A stretch of 47,492 nucleotides of DNA from Fibrobacter sp. (GCA_024398815.1 JAKSIL010000021.1:1-47492); one strand, 5' to 3'. Shown: positions 10,268 to 19,831, counted from the first letter of the stretch. Notes: generated by a model not told the origin, from the sequence alone. Translations and numbers: made by a program.

Positions 10268-11656
10268 TCACCGATTTTTCGGAAGCATCAGTTTTTCAAT
10301 TTCATCAGCTTCGCGCGGGATATTTTTTGAAATGTTGACGAATCCCTTGGCGGTAATCAAGAGGTCGTCTTCGATGCGGATACCGATTTTTTCGTTGTAG
10401 CGTTTGCCGTTGATTGTCGCTGTAAATTCGCCGTAGAGCCCCGGTTCGCACGAAATGAGCATTCCCGGTTTGAGCACGACGTCGAGCGACCTCGAGCCCG
10501 GATCGCCTTCGTGGATTTGCTCGCCGATGAAATGGCTCACGCCATGAGGGCGCTTGTCGTACAATAATTTGTATGTACCCTTGAAGCCTTGCACCAAGCG
10601 GGATTCCAGCTGTTCCATGATGAACTCCCACGGCTTCTGACCGATTTCCTTGAGACTTTCCCCAGGCTTTACGAAGCGCTGGTAGAACTTGCCCGCATCC
10701 AGAACAATCTGGTAAAGAAGTTTCTGCAACGGATTGAACTTTCCGTTTGCCGGAATGGTGCGAGAAATATCGCTGTGGAGAGTTCCGTAGCGGACACCGA
10801 AGTCAAGCAGTACAAGGCTTCCGCCGCGGAGCGGTTCATCATTTTTGACGTAGTGCAGGCAGCATGCGTTGGCTGCACCGGCTACGATGGTCGGGAAAGC
10901 CAAATCGCCATCACCGCCACACTGCATGCGGTAGTTCAACGTCAAGTAGAGTTCACGTTCGTTCTTCATAGAAGGCACTTGAGGCAGAATTTCGCGGAAC
11001 GCCTTGTCTGTGATTCTTTGCGCCATTCGGGCTTCTCCGATTCGCTCGGCCTCGAGTACAAGACGGTCTTCGAAATGCATGCTGGCGCAGCTGCGGACCT
11101 CCATGCCGAACTGGCGTATCTTGGAGCGGAGAGTCGTCGCCATCTTTTTGTTGTGGTCGCCTTCGAACTTTTCAAAGAAATACGCATAAGCGTAGGGTTT
11201 AAAGGCTTTTGACTTGGAATAGTCGCGGGCCAAATCCAGGACGAACTTCCAGAACTCGTCAGACGGACGGATGTCGTCGATTCCCGTGAGATTTCGGGCG
11301 TCGAAGTCATTTGGCAAGTAACCGATTCGCTTGCCGAACCAGAATTCCTTGAACGGGTCCTTCTTGGGGACGAACAAAGTGCAACATTTGTTTTTAGGGT
11401 CAAGAACAAGGTAGCAACCCGCCTGGTTCACACCGGTCAGGTACAAAAAGGCGGGCTCCTGAACAAAACGGGTCCAAGTCTCAGCAAAAGCTTCTTCGGC
11501 ACCGGGTTCGCGAGGCATGCCGGCAAAGACACAGAAGGAATCCAGTTTTTTCATCATGGATTCTCGTCTTTTCGCATAAATTGCCTTGGAATCGTACTTT
11601 TTTGAACAAATAAAAGCCTGAGAATAGGCTTCAAGTAAACTTTTTTGCGTTTGCAT
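10268..11656 (-). CDS. pepP: Xaa-Pro aminopeptidase, M24B family
   Basis: Cytoplasmic metallopeptidase removing N-terminal residues that precede proline. The 462 residues contain an N-terminal creatinase-like domain and a C-terminal pita-bread domain with the expected metal ligands: LLDFGVRYGTLHSDISRTI (two Asp), SHFIGEQIHEGDPG (His), SCEPGLYG (Glu) and GIRIEDDLL (Glu). About 170 nt without a gene separates it from the acyltransferase gene upstream on the other side. It is divergent from the following lipoprotein gene. Confidence 0.93.
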   Translation of the reverse strand: MQTQKSLLEAYSQAFICSKKYDSKAIYAKRRESMMKKLDSFCVFAGMPREPGAEEAFAETWTRFVQEPAFLYLTGVNQAGCYLVLDPKNKCCTLFVPKKDPFKEFWFGKRIGYLPNDFDARNLTGIDDIRPSDEFWKFVLDLARDYSKSKAFKPYAYAYFFEKFEGDHNKKMATTLRSKIRQFGMEVRSCASMHFEDRLVLEAERIGEARMAQRITDKAFREILPQVPSMKNERELYLTLNYRMQCGGDGDLAFPTIVAGAANACCLHYVKNDEPLRGGSLVLLDFGVRYGTLHSDISRTIPANGKFNPLQKLLYQIVLDAGKFYQRFVKPGESLKEIGQKPWEFIMEQLESRLVQGFKGTYKLLYDKRPHGVSHFIGEQIHEGDPGSRSLDVVLKPGMLISCEPGLYGEFTATINGKRYNEKIGIRIEDDLLITAKGFVNISKNIPREADEIEKLMLPKNR

Positions 11657-11739
11657 CGTGATTTTTTACCTTTTTTAACATCTTTTTTAGAATAACTATA
11701 TATATTTTAGCCATCAAAGATTAGCATGGAGCTCAAATA

Positions 11740-12051
11740 ATGTCTCTTTTAAAGAAATGGAAAATCATCCTCGCCTCTCTCTCCTTTGCACTTCTCACGG
11801 CTTGTGCCGGTTCTTCGGGTGGTGGCGACGACAGCGACTACTCTTCTTACGACGACGAATCTTCTGAAAGCGCCACAAGGTCAGCTCCTAAGAAGAAAGT
11901 TGACGAAGACCAGTTGAAGAAATCCGAAAAGGAAGCCAACAGCATCACCGAAGAAAACCACAAGCTTCGCAAGGAAATCTTTGACGCCAAGAACAAACTG
12001 GGCATCCCCGTCGATCGTCCGACCGACGATTCCGAAGATGCTGCAAAATAA
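11740..12051 (+). CDS. small acidic lipoprotein
   Basis: 103 residues beginning with a signal peptide that ends in the lipobox LLTAC (Cys22), then a low-complexity Ser/Asp linker and a short charged coiled-coil-like helix (DQLKKSEKEANSITEENHKLRKEI). A GGAG ribosome binding site lies 7 nt before the ATG and a TATATATTT -10-like sequence about 40 nt before it. It is the first gene of an operon with phoH (3-nt gap) and pgpH. The short helix after a flexible linker recalls small periplasmic oligomer-forming lipoproteins; the function is unknown. Confidence 0.8.
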   Translation: MSLLKKWKIILASLSFALLTACAGSSGGGDDSDYSSYDDESSESATRSAPKKKVDEDQLKKSEKEANSITEENHKLRKEIFDAKNKLGIPVDRPTDDSEDAAK

Positions 12052-12054
12052 TGA

Positions 12055-13005
12055 ATGAGTGAATTAACTCACTATTCCATTACTGACAACCTGAAGCGAA
12101 TTGTTTCAGGCGAGAACGAAACGGTTTTCCGATTGCTGGAGAGCCGTTTTTGTGTTGAAATACAGAGCCGTTTGCCCGGTTTGAACATCAAACCGCTTAA
12201 AAACGCCGATATGAAAAGCGTTCTGGCAGTGCTGGACCAACTAAAGATGGCCGCTCGAAACGGCGACGTGCTCACGGCAAACCAGGTCGACCGTCTGCTC
12301 GGCCCCCAAGTGGAGAACTTCGACGAGTCCATCCCGGACACGCCCATCATCCGCAACCGTTTCGGCATTCCCGTCGCAGCAAAGACTCCTGCACAAGCCA
12401 AACTGGTGAAGGCAGTCGAAACCAACGACATCATTTTTGCCAAAGGCCCAGCAGGCACCGGCAAAACATTTTTAGCGGTGAGCCTTGCTGTGGCAAGCCT
12501 CGAGCGACACGAAGCCGAACGGATATGCCTGGTGCGCCCGGCAGTAGAAGCGGGCGAATCCCTCGGTTTTCTGCCCGGCGACCTGAAAGAAAAAATCGCC
12601 CCGTACCTGAGGCCCATCCACGACAGCCTTTCGGAACTTCTGCCAACAGAGAAACTCAAGCGCTACGAAGAAGCCGGAGCCATCGAAGTGGCGCCCCTCG
12701 CCTACATGCGCGGTCGTACGCTGAAACGCGCCTTCATCATTCTTGACGAAGCCCAGAACACCACGATATCGCAAATGAAGATGTTCCTGACGCGCCTCGG
12801 CCCGCACAGCAAGGCCATCATTACAGGCGACACGAGCCAAGTGGACCTCGGCAAAGGGCAAGTTTCCGGGCTTCAGCACGCCATGAAAATTTTAAAGGGC
12901 ATCAAAGGCATCGCCCAAGTTGAATTTACGGCCACCGACGTGCTCAGGCACCATCTGGTCAAGGACATTTTGCTTGCCTACGAGCAAAAGGACAGTAAAA
13001 AATGA
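12055..13005 (+). CDS. phoH: PhoH-family ATPase (YbeZ-like)
   Basis: 316 residues. Walker A is GPAGTGKT at 131-138 and Walker B is FIILDEAQN near 227-235, followed by the PhoH-typical TGDTSQVDL. This family acts in RNA metabolism, often beside ybeY. Here ybeY does not follow directly; pgpH does, with a 4-nt ATGA overlap, a neighbour order seen in many bacteria once ybeY is left out. No clear ribosome binding site is present, so translation is probably coupled to the lipoprotein gene that ends 3 nt upstream. Confidence 0.93.
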   Translation: MSELTHYSITDNLKRIVSGENETVFRLLESRFCVEIQSRLPGLNIKPLKNADMKSVLAVLDQLKMAARNGDVLTANQVDRLLGPQVENFDESIPDTPIIRNRFGIPVAAKTPAQAKLVKAVETNDIIFAKGPAGTGKTFLAVSLAVASLERHEAERICLVRPAVEAGESLGFLPGDLKEKIAPYLRPIHDSLSELLPTEKLKRYEEAGAIEVAPLAYMRGRTLKRAFIILDEAQNTTISQMKMFLTRLGPHSKAIITGDTSQVDLGKGQVSGLQHAMKILKGIKGIAQVEFTATDVLRHHLVKDILLAYEQKDSKK

Positions 13006-15290
13006 AAAAGAAGAAAAAAAGAATTCACTTGATCATCGGCTGGATTTTAGTCGCAGCCCTCGCCATCGTGCTGTTCCCCGACAAGAACATCGCCCTGCAG
13101 GCCGAACACCCGCACTTGGGCCAGCTGAGTACGCGCACCATCATCTCGCCCATCAACTTCGACATTCCGAAGTCAAGACTCGAAATTGAATCGGAACGCG
13201 CCCGTGCCGCCGAAAAAGTGAGCGCCATCTTTGAATTCAACTCCGACGAAACAAACCGAATCTCCGAAGACCTCAAGCAGTTCCTAGGAAAGCTCGAACA
13301 ATACGGCAAGCTGCAAAACCAGATCAACTACGCCTACGAAGAAGACGACGAACTGGATTCGTCGGTGCAACGCAAAGTACAGCAGGCGTCAAAGCTTTAC
13401 GAAGTGCTCAAGCAGCGCCTTTCCATCACGGCCATCAAGCCGCTCAGTCAAAATTCCAAGGCCCGCGATTCCATCATGTCGGCCTTCAACACGATGCTCG
13501 CCAAGGGCATTTCGAACACATTCGTCGCAAAGACCGAAACAGAAGTCCAACTGTTCAGCAATACGCACAACATTCAAAATGTAAAGTCGCTCATCTACAA
13601 CAAGCCAACGGTTTCGCTCATCAAGGACAGCGAAGAAATCACCTTGGAAACAGGCGAAATACAGCCGTTGCAGCGCCGTATCGAAGAAGCCTTCAGCGGC
13701 CTGCAGAGCGCCTTCCCCACCGAACAGGGCCTGCAGAGCGCCTTCTACGAAGTGCTTTACGTGTTCTCGCTCCCGAACGTATTCTATCTGGAAAAAGAAA
13801 CGGAGACTCGTAAGCAGGAAGCTCAGAACAAAGTAACGTTAATCAAGGGTATGGTCCCGCGCGGCATGGAAATCGTGACCCAGGGCGCCCCTGTCACCAA
13901 GGACATTCTCGAAAAAATCGAAGCCCTGCAGCAGGCCCAGCAAAAAGAAGAAAATTCGCGCACGCTCACAGCCCCCTACGGACAGGCGCTTGTGTTCTTC
14001 ATCATCATCAGCGCGTTCTTCCTGTTCTTCATGTTTTCTCCAGCCACCAAGATGTTCAAGAGCGCCCGTCAGCTGTGGAGTCTCGTGATTCTCGCCATCT
14101 TGCAGTTGCTCGCCTTCTGGGGAATCCATTTCTTGACGGACTCCCTGATTCGCGTCGAAGGCACACTGATTCCCGAAGGTGTCGAAATGATGTGGCTGTA
14201 CCCGTTCGCCATTTCGCCCGTGATTGCGACGGTGCTTTACGACCAGCGCATAGGCATCGCCTTCACGGCATTCTCGGCGATGATTTTCGGTATCTTGAAC
14301 GGATACGACCTCGCCGCCATGGTTTGCGTATTCGCCGTGATGCTCATTCTCATTTACCCGCTGGTACGCATTCGCTACCGTGTGCAGTTCGTATGGAGCA
14401 TTCTCGCGGGCGTGGTCGGACTTGCCGGAGCCATCAGCGTCATGTTCCTCTTGCGCAACCGCCTTGAACTTGAGCCATTCTACCTGACCCTTATCGCCGG
14501 AAGCATCAACGTGGTCACCTGTTCCGCCATCGCTTCCGTACTCTTCATCCACTTAATCGAACGAATTTTCGGAATCACGACGGTCCTTACGCTCATGGAA
14601 ATGTCCGACTTCAACAGGCCGGCCCTCAAGCGCATTTCGGAACTCGCCCCCGGCACATTCCATCACAGCATCCAGGTTTCGAACCTGGCCGAAAAAGTAG
14701 CCGACAGCATCGGAGCGAACTCCCTTTTGGTTCGTGTCATGGCCCTCTACCACGACATCGGCAAGACGATGCGTCCCGAATACTTTACCGAAAACCAGAA
14801 ACAGGGCGTAAATCCGCACAACAGCCTCGACCCGGCGCAATCGGCAAAAATCATCGTCGGACACGTGGAACAAGGCGCAGTCCTCGCCAAGGACTTCAAA
14901 ATTCCCATGCTGGTCGCATCGGCCATCCAGGAACACCACGGAACGACACTTATTCAATACTTCTACGCCAAGGCCAAGGAACAGGCCGAAATCAACGGCA
15001 CTACAGCAAACGAGGCCGATTTCCGCTATACGGGCCCCAAGCCGCAGAGCAAGGAAACGGCAATCCTGATGCTCGCCGACATCATCGAAGCCACCAGCCG
15101 CTCCATGACCGACCAGAACCCGGAATCGCTCGCCACAATGATTCACAATACCATCCAGGGACGCTTCAACGAAGGCCAATTCAGCGAATGCGACCTTTCG
15201 ATCAAGGAACTGTTCAAACTCGAAAAGGCGTTCCTCCACAGCCTCGACGGAACCTACCACACCCGAGTAAAATACCCTGGACAAAAATAA
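13002..15290 (+). CDS. pgpH: 7TM-HD phosphohydrolase, PgpH type (c-di-AMP phosphodiesterase)
   Basis: 762 residues. One N-terminal helix is followed by a large extracytoplasmic region of about 280 residues, then seven membrane helices (about 330-530) and a cytoplasmic HD domain with [14 protein letters not shown] and LYHDIGKT (His584-Asp585). In the characterised family members this domain hydrolyses the second messenger c-di-AMP. The start overlaps the phoH stop by 4 nt. Whether this organism makes c-di-AMP cannot be told from the window. Confidence 0.9.
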   Translation: MKKKKKRIHLIIGWILVAALAIVLFPDKNIALQAEHPHLGQLSTRTIISPINFDIPKSRLEIESERARAAEKVSAIFEFNSDETNRISEDLKQFLGKLEQYGKLQNQINYAYEEDDELDSSVQRKVQQASKLYEVLKQRLSITAIKPLSQNSKARDSIMSAFNTMLAKGISNTFVAKTETEVQLFSNTHNIQNVKSLIYNKPTVSLIKDSEEITLETGEIQPLQRRIEEAFSGLQSAFPTEQGLQSAFYEVLYVFSLPNVFYLEKETETRKQEAQNKVTLIKGMVPRGMEIVTQGAPVTKDILEKIEALQQAQQKEENSRTLTAPYGQALVFFIIISAFFLFFMFSPATKMFKSARQLWSLVILAILQLLAFWGIHFLTDSLIRVEGTLIPEGVEMMWLYPFAISPVIATVLYDQRIGIAFTAFSAMIFGILNGYDLAAMVCVFAVMLILIYPLVRIRYRVQFVWSILAGVVGLAGAISVMFLLRNRLELEPFYLTLIAGSINVVTCSAIASVLFIHLIERIFGITTVLTLMEMSDFNRPALKRISELAPGTFHHSIQVSNLAEKVADSIGANSLLVRVMALYHDIGKTMRPEYFTENQKQGVNPHNSLDPAQSAKIIVGHVEQGAVLAKDFKIPMLVASAIQEHHGTTLIQYFYAKAKEQAEINGTTANEADFRYTGPKPQSKETAILMLADIIEATSRSMTDQNPESLATMIHNTIQGRFNEGQFSECDLSIKELFKLEKAFLHSLDGTYHTRVKYPGQK

Positions 15291-15318
15291 GGGACGGCAT
15301 CAAAAGTTCAAATTTTAA

Positions 15319-15345
15319 AAATCCACTGAAAAGTGGATTTTTTTG
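15319..15345 (+). terminator. terminator after pgpH
   Basis: ATCCACT (15321-15327), GAAA loop, AGTGGAT (15332-15338), with further A-T pairs outside and a T tract to 15344. It closes the lipoprotein-phoH-pgpH operon. Confidence 0.9.
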
Positions 15346-15376
15346 TAAAAAAACACAAATTTTAAGGGATATGTTG

Positions 15377-15404
15377 TTGACAACCCCCGAAAACTTTTTA
15401 TATT
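15377..15404 (+). promoter_or_regulatory. promoter of small membrane gene and tRNA-Val/Asp
   Basis: TTGACA at 15377-15382 and TATATT at 15399-15404 with a 16-nt spacer; the -10 continues as TATATTTGG as in several other promoters of the window. Confidence 0.85.
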
Positions 15405-15431
15405 TGGCGTGTAATCGTAAGGAAGATTAAA

Positions 15432-15623
15432 ATGTTGAATAAAAAGAATATCATTCTTGTTGCAATCGGCGTTTTGCTTCTCGTCGTTGGTTTTGTCTGC
15501 CTGGCTTCCGGCCCTGCAGAAAATCCGATTTCTCTTACGGTTGCTCCGCTTATTTTGACTCTTGCCTACGTGGTGGTCATTCCTCTCGGAATCCTCTTTG
15601 GCGGCAAGAAGCAGGACAAGTAG
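15432..15623 (+). CDS. small two-helix membrane protein (DUF3098-like)
   Basis: 63 residues with two hydrophobic segments (IILVAIGVLLLVVGFVCLA and LTVAPLILTLAYVVVIPLGILF) and a lysine-rich tail. Length and the NPxxxxxAPLxL pattern recall the DUF3098 membrane proteins of Bacteroidetes; that match is by eye. The ribosome binding site AAGGAAG lies 6 nt before the ATG. The stop codon is only 10 nt before tRNA-Val, so the mRNA and both downstream tRNAs probably share one transcript. Confidence 0.75.
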   Translation: MLNKKNIILVAIGVLLLVVGFVCLASGPAENPISLTVAPLILTLAYVVVIPLGILFGGKKQDK

Positions 15624-15633
15624 AGATACTTTC

Positions 15634-15708
15634 GGACGATTAGCTCAGCTGGTTCAGAGCGTCTGCCTTACAAGCAGAATGTCAGCGGTTCGAATCCGTT
15701 ATCGCCCA
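15634..15708 (+). tRNA. tRNA-Val (anticodon TAC)
   Basis: A cloverleaf can be drawn: anticodon stem TCTGC/GCAGA around loop CTTACAA, T loop TTCGAAT, discriminator A. The acceptor stem GGACGAT/ATCGCCC has an A-C mismatch at the third pair. CCA is not encoded. Confidence 0.93.
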
Positions 15709-15731
15709 CTACCGAAAATCGGAAACGATTT

Positions 15732-15807
15732 GGGGTGGTAGCTCAATTTTGGTTAGAGCACCGGCCTGTCACGCCGGAGGTTGCGAGTTCAAGCCTCGTC
15801 TATCCCG
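15732..15807 (+). tRNA. tRNA-Asp (anticodon GTC), copy 1
   Basis: Anticodon stem CCGGC/GCCGG around CTGTCAC; acceptor GGGGTGG pairs with CTATCCC using two G-T wobbles; discriminator G as expected for Asp. CCA is not encoded. It is identical to copy 2. Confidence 0.95.
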
Positions 15808-15812
15808 CGAAT

Positions 15813-15838
15813 AAGTCCTCTCGAAAGAGAGGACTTTT
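15813..15838 (+). terminator. terminator after tRNA-Asp copy 1
   Basis: Ten-bp stem AAGTCCTCTC / GAGAGGACTT closed by a GAAA tetraloop and followed by TT; nearly identical to the hairpin after copy 2. Confidence 0.9.
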
Positions 15839-15893
15839 CGTTTATTTTAAGGTCGCAGGAATAGATTTTTTTGCGAAATTTGGGCAAAAAGCC

Positions 15894-15922
15894 TTGACAA
15901 CTGTCAAAACCTTTTATATATT
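15894..15922 (+). promoter_or_regulatory. promoter of tRNA-Asp copy 2
   Basis: TTGACA (15894-15899), 17-nt spacer, TATATT (15917-15922), continuing as TATATTTGG. The second tRNA-Asp therefore has its own promoter, unlike copy 1. Confidence 0.88.
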
Positions 15923-15936
15923 TGGCACACACCAAT

Positions 15937-16012
15937 GGGGTGGTAGCTCAATTTTGGTTAGAGCACCGGCCTGTCACGCCGGAGGTTGCGAGTTCAAGCC
16001 TCGTCTATCCCG
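15937..16012 (+). tRNA. tRNA-Asp (anticodon GTC), copy 2
   Basis: Identical in all 76 positions to the copy at 15732. The duplicated block includes the downstream terminator, with one base different between them. Confidence 0.95.
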
Positions 16013-16017
16013 CGAAA

Positions 16018-16043
16018 AAGTCCTCTCGAAAGAGAGGACTTTT
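16018..16043 (+). terminator. terminator after tRNA-Asp copy 2
   Basis: Stem AAGTCCTCTC/GAGAGGACTT with GAAA loop followed by TT; the next gene is convergent. Confidence 0.9.
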
Positions 16044-16067
16044 CGTTTTTTCAGCTAAAAATTGCGG

Positions 16068-17447
16068 TTACCAAATTTCAAGGCCGATTCCGAACATGAA
16101 GGATTGCGTGACGAATTTTGAAGAGAATTCCGTAGCGTCGTGTCCGGCCATCCAAGTCGATCTTTCATAATCGACGGAACCGAATTGAACCATGTAGCGG
16201 CAGTGAATCAACAAGGCGTAATCCAAATCACCTAAATGCCTAGGACGTGTTGTCAGTAAACGAATGTCGGCGTTCAAGCCCAAGTTGAAGGTGGCCGATG
16301 GCGTGACGGACGATTCCCAATCATCGATTCCGTCATCGAGAGAATTGAAATAGATGCCACCAACGCCCACAAACGGCTCCAACCTGAGGAACCTGGAATC
16401 AAAGACGTTGAAACCGATATTCAAGCCCATGCTTATAGTCTCGTCGTCTTCGTATTCATCAACCTCGTCGCAATCCAGCTTGTTCACCATGCCATAATAA
16501 TCATAGAAGCCGACATAGATACGCTTGATTCGCAAATAGACATCGAAGGATCCGTTCTTCGAAAGTTTTTCCATATCAGAAACTTCGCTGGTCAAGTAAT
16601 CCGAAGCCTCGCCATAAAGCCCTGATATCGCCTTGCCAAACGAAAATCCAAAGCCACTGGTATAGTATTTGTGCTGCAACGGATCCGCACGGAAATCCCT
16701 AAGCACCTTCATGAAATGCTGAATATAGGGCAGCGTCTGATCCTTCAGGAACATGTATTCCACTTTTTGCGGATAGTATTCTGCATAGCGACTTGCACGG
16801 ACGAGGAAGTTCTCGGCCCTGGTCGTGTCGTCGATGGAGTTGTAGAAATGCGTGCGCCCGCCGATTTGAATAGAATGGATGCCGATGGTCACTTCGCTGT
16901 AAATGAGTGCCGCATAAAGGTCCTTGTATTCGTTCGAGATGCTTGACGAATCCACTCTAGCGACAAGGGAGTCGGCCTTTTCGACGGTAAATTTATCGAA
17001 GCTCCTGCGCAGGTAAAGGCTGAGGCCGTCTTCGATTTTTATGCGGTAGTTGTTGCCGGGTTTATAGAGGGTGTCGAGCAAAATTCGGCGCTCGTTGGCA
17101 TACATGTCGATGCCCTTTTCGAACTCCCCCATTTCCATGTAAGCAAGATATTCTTCGAACCTTTGAAGCGGAGCTCCATTCTGAACATTCGCCTGGAGGT
17201 ATTCCAGCGCTTGTTTCGCTTGCGCCTTGTCGCCGTTCTGAAGCGATTCCTTCAGCACGTCGCGAGCCCTTTCGTAAAGGACTTTTTTAGACGTAACGGT
17301 ATTTTGTTCTTGCGCAACTTGTGGCGATGGCGCCGGCTGTTCAAGCGCAGATTGTTCCTGCGCGGGTTGTTCAGACACAGGTTGTTCCTGCGCAAAAAGC
17401 GTACCGCATAAAAGAACTACACTAAGAACAATCCATTTTTTAAGCAT
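16068..17447 (-). CDS. outer-membrane-type protein, paralogue 1
   Basis: 459 residues with a signal peptide (MLKKWIVLSVVLLCGTLFA), then a Gln/Glu/Pro-rich repeat (EQPxxEQPA), a helical TPR-like middle and a C-terminal half rich in alternating aromatic strands ending FMFGIGLEIW, typical of an outer-membrane barrel. It is clearly related to the gene immediately upstream: compare YTSGFGFSFGKAISG and VFDSRFLRLEPFVGVGG with YTGGFGVNVYPLSGG and VYDSRYFKIRPYARIGW. A GGGGGAG ribosome binding site precedes the ATG; the gap to the upstream gene is 19 nt, so they share an operon. Function unknown. Confidence 0.7.
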   Translation of the reverse strand: MLKKWIVLSVVLLCGTLFAQEQPVSEQPAQEQSALEQPAPSPQVAQEQNTVTSKKVLYERARDVLKESLQNGDKAQAKQALEYLQANVQNGAPLQRFEEYLAYMEMGEFEKGIDMYANERRILLDTLYKPGNNYRIKIEDGLSLYLRRSFDKFTVEKADSLVARVDSSSISNEYKDLYAALIYSEVTIGIHSIQIGGRTHFYNSIDDTTRAENFLVRASRYAEYYPQKVEYMFLKDQTLPYIQHFMKVLRDFRADPLQHKYYTSGFGFSFGKAISGLYGEASDYLTSEVSDMEKLSKNGSFDVYLRIKRIYVGFYDYYGMVNKLDCDEVDEYEDDETISMGLNIGFNVFDSRFLRLEPFVGVGGIYFNSLDDGIDDWESSVTPSATFNLGLNADIRLLTTRPRHLGDLDYALLIHCRYMVQFGSVDYERSTWMAGHDATEFSSKFVTQSFMFGIGLEIW

Positions 17448-17466
17448 CTTTTCTCCCCCACCAAAA

Positions 17467-18849
17467 CTACCAGAAAAGGATTCCTAGCCCAACGCCATAG
17501 AAAAGGCTCGCACCTTTTTTCTTGACATAATGGTCGTCGACATCAAGGTATGAAACTCCAAACTTGGTCGCCAGCGAGAACGAAACCAATTTTTCGGCTG
17601 ACATCAGGAAATAAGCTGTGGCAAACTTGAAATCGACATCGACGGCAAGCGAGTAGGCGTTGAAATTGTCGGCAGACGCTTCACTGATTTCGCCTTCCTG
17701 GTAAAATTCGTAGCTCATGATATCGCCATAGTCATCGACATTAACACCCAAATGGTCCTTTTTGTATTCAACCGACATCGCAGACCATCCGATTCGAGCA
17801 TACGGCCTAATCTTAAAATAGCGGCTGTCATAAACGACATAGCCTAAACCAAAACCCTTTGTCTGAATTCCGCTCGCACCTTCGTCCATAATTTCGAACA
17901 AGAATGCAAACCTGGAAATCTGCAAATACACTTCAAAGTTGAGAAACGCCGAAGTCGGTTCGTAAATATCATCGCGGTAATATTCATCGAAGCCGAATGC
18001 CATGCCGCCAGAGAGCGGATAGACATTCACGCCAAAGCCGCCTGTATAAAATTTACTGGCAATCCATTCTTCCTTGTTGGCGGCCCTGTCTTCCATTTTC
18101 ATGTCGTAAACACTCATGCGGGAAAGTGGGCCATAGACGCTTTCATTAAACCACTTGGCATCAGGATGATCCGAATATTCGTTGACGTACTTCTTTCCGA
18201 ACTTCAAAAAGTCGTTTCGGACCCACTCATTGCCATACGAAGCATTGACTCGTAGCAAAGCAGCCAATTCAAGGCGCTCGGCGCTATTCAAATCGGACGA
18301 GTCTATGTTCTTGGTGACTTCATCAATCGTCGAGTGTGTCGAATCGTGTTCGGCGATGTACTTTTTCGTAAACATCATAAGGCCGTCGTCGGCGAGAAAC
18401 ACAGGCTTTTCGCCGACTTGCGGATTGATGACAAGCGTATCGTAACTCGTCTTGTATAAATCGACGTAGGTTTTCAGAAGGTCGCGGTACATTTTCTTCG
18501 TCACGAAGATGCTGATTTTTTCAATCGGCTGGATGGCGATTAAATTGTCCTTGTTTGCATCGTTGAGTTCTGCAACCAGGCGGCAAATCTCGGCAGAATC
18601 GTTCGCATTGACGGCGTTCATCAATTCTTCACGAAGCCTTGAAGCATGCGTCTTGTCTGGATTTGCATCATCGCGCGCGGCAAGGCTCTGTTCAAAGGCC
18701 TCCATCGATGAAGCGGAATCCTGAGAATCCTCCTGGGAAGTTTCTACGGATTCGTCCGCACCATCCTGGGCAAAAACCGGGAAAACCATAAACAGCACAA
18801 GGCCAAACACCAAGGCAAGCATTCTGGATTTAAAGCAGGAGATTTTCAT
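17467..18849 (-). CDS. outer-membrane-type protein, paralogue 2
   Basis: 460 residues with signal peptide (ending VFPVFAQDG), an acidic Ser/Asp-rich segment, a helical middle and a barrel-like C-terminal half ending YGVGLGILFW. It is a diverged tandem paralogue of the following gene. Its ATG overlaps the stop of the lipoprotein gene by one base (TAATG), and a GGAGG ribosome binding site lies inside that upstream gene, so translation is likely coupled. Role not recognised; a paired envelope structure is an inference. Confidence 0.7.
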   Translation of the reverse strand: MKISCFKSRMLALVFGLVLFMVFPVFAQDGADESVETSQEDSQDSASSMEAFEQSLAARDDANPDKTHASRLREELMNAVNANDSAEICRLVAELNDANKDNLIAIQPIEKISIFVTKKMYRDLLKTYVDLYKTSYDTLVINPQVGEKPVFLADDGLMMFTKKYIAEHDSTHSTIDEVTKNIDSSDLNSAERLELAALLRVNASYGNEWVRNDFLKFGKKYVNEYSDHPDAKWFNESVYGPLSRMSVYDMKMEDRAANKEEWIASKFYTGGFGVNVYPLSGGMAFGFDEYYRDDIYEPTSAFLNFEVYLQISRFAFLFEIMDEGASGIQTKGFGLGYVVYDSRYFKIRPYARIGWSAMSVEYKKDHLGVNVDDYGDIMSYEFYQEGEISEASADNFNAYSLAVDVDFKFATAYFLMSAEKLVSFSLATKFGVSYLDVDDHYVKKKGASLFYGVGLGILFW

Positions 18850-19286
18850 TATTTTGCCTCCTGGTTTTGCTTGTCGTTAGCATGATTTATGATGGCTGTC
18901 TGCAATTCGCTTTCGGCATAGAAGAAGTCCGCCAGCACAAGGACGCAGGTATATACTTGCGAATAGAACTGCGTGTACAAAAATCCCGTGACACTATTGA
19001 TTTTTTTGACGTAAATCAGGTTTGCGCCAACGGAACGGGCTTTTTCCTTAAGCGTCTCGACAGTTCCCTTTTCGGAACACCAGCTGGCTTCTTCCGTCTG
19101 GATTGTCCCCTTGTACTCGGCTCCCGGCGGAGCAACAGGAACGTCGTAGGCAAATACAAATGCCACCGGAGTGGACGGATCAAGCGGAGTCGTATTTTTT
19201 GGAACACGAGCCAAACTGTATGGCGTGGAGCAGCCGACCAAAACAAAAGCAGCAGCGGCAAGGAATATGGCAATCATTTTTTTCAT
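18849..19286 (-). CDS. lipoprotein, DUF4156-like
   Basis: 145 residues from the ATG at 19286, preferred over a GTG 15 nt upstream because AAGGA lies 7 nt before the ATG and the signal peptide then begins MKKMIAIFLAAAAFVLVGC (lipobox VGC). The mature part contains EKGTVETLKEKARSVGANLIYVK, the pattern of the RcsF/DUF4156 fold in which a short domain follows a flexible N-terminus. It is the second gene of a four-gene envelope operon. Confidence 0.72.
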   Translation of the reverse strand: MKKMIAIFLAAAAFVLVGCSTPYSLARVPKNTTPLDPSTPVAFVFAYDVPVAPPGAEYKGTIQTEEASWCSEKGTVETLKEKARSVGANLIYVKKINSVTGFLYTQFYSQVYTCVLVLADFFYAESELQTAIINHANDKQNQEAK

Positions 19287-19297
19287 GTTAAATTCCT

Positions 19298-19831
19298 TCA
19301 CCTTTTAGACTGACGGTTTTTGTAGTAAATACCGTATTCTTCGCAATAACTCGGATTGTATATGCAAAAATCGCCATCGTAATAATCATCGTAGTAGTCG
19401 TCATAATCGTAATCATCGTCGGAATCGTTGTTACGAGAGTCGTAGTAATAATCGTCATCATCATCGTCGTCATCATCATCGTCGTCATCGTCACGAGAAT
19501 CGCGATTGTCGTCCTCTTTGTAAAAAGGCAAACGATCGAAATCCAAATCGAGTTCCGGATCGTTCCAAGCTTTGAATTTACGCAAAACGACCCACTCCCC
19601 TTCGGCGCAAACCGTTATGACATTGTACGAATGTTCGTAAAAAACTTTCCCTTCAAGTTTCTTTGTACAAATAGGAACAGACGTAACCTGGTAATCGACA
19701 TCCTTGCCTTCGTACTTGGAACTCGGGTCGTAACCGCTGTCAGTGGTACAGGCGGCTAAAAGGCAAAATGCCACGACAGCAAAGAATGCCCCCGATGCCC
19801 ATACAAATGAATGATTCAAACAAAACTTCAT
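19298..19831 (-). CDS. lipoprotein with a 14-residue aspartate run
   Basis: 177 residues; the signal peptide ends in the lipobox LLAAC. After about 95 ordinary residues a tail consists almost only of Asp, Tyr, Ser and Arg, including 14 consecutive Asp written as mixed GAT/GAC codons, then repeated DDYYDD, and ends with a small two-Cys segment. The tail may bind cations; that is inference. A likely promoter is TTGTTA-N16-TATAAA just upstream, and an AAGG ribosome binding site precedes the ATG. It is the first gene of the operon running to 16068; the next gene starts 11 nt after its stop. Confidence 0.75.
   Translation of the reverse strand: MKFCLNHSFVWASGAFFAVVAFCLLAACTTDSGYDPSSKYEGKDVDYQVTSVPICTKKLEGKVFYEHSYNVITVCAEGEWVVLRKFKAWNDPELDLDFDRLPFYKEDDNRDSRDDDDDDDDDDDDDDYYYDSRNNDSDDDYDYDDYYDDYYDGDFCIYNPSYCEEYGIYYKNRQSKR

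Noticed and set aside
15735..16170. Open frames running through the tRNA-Asp genes
   Set aside because: They translate tRNA and terminator sequence; the two share a peptide only because the tRNAs are duplicated.
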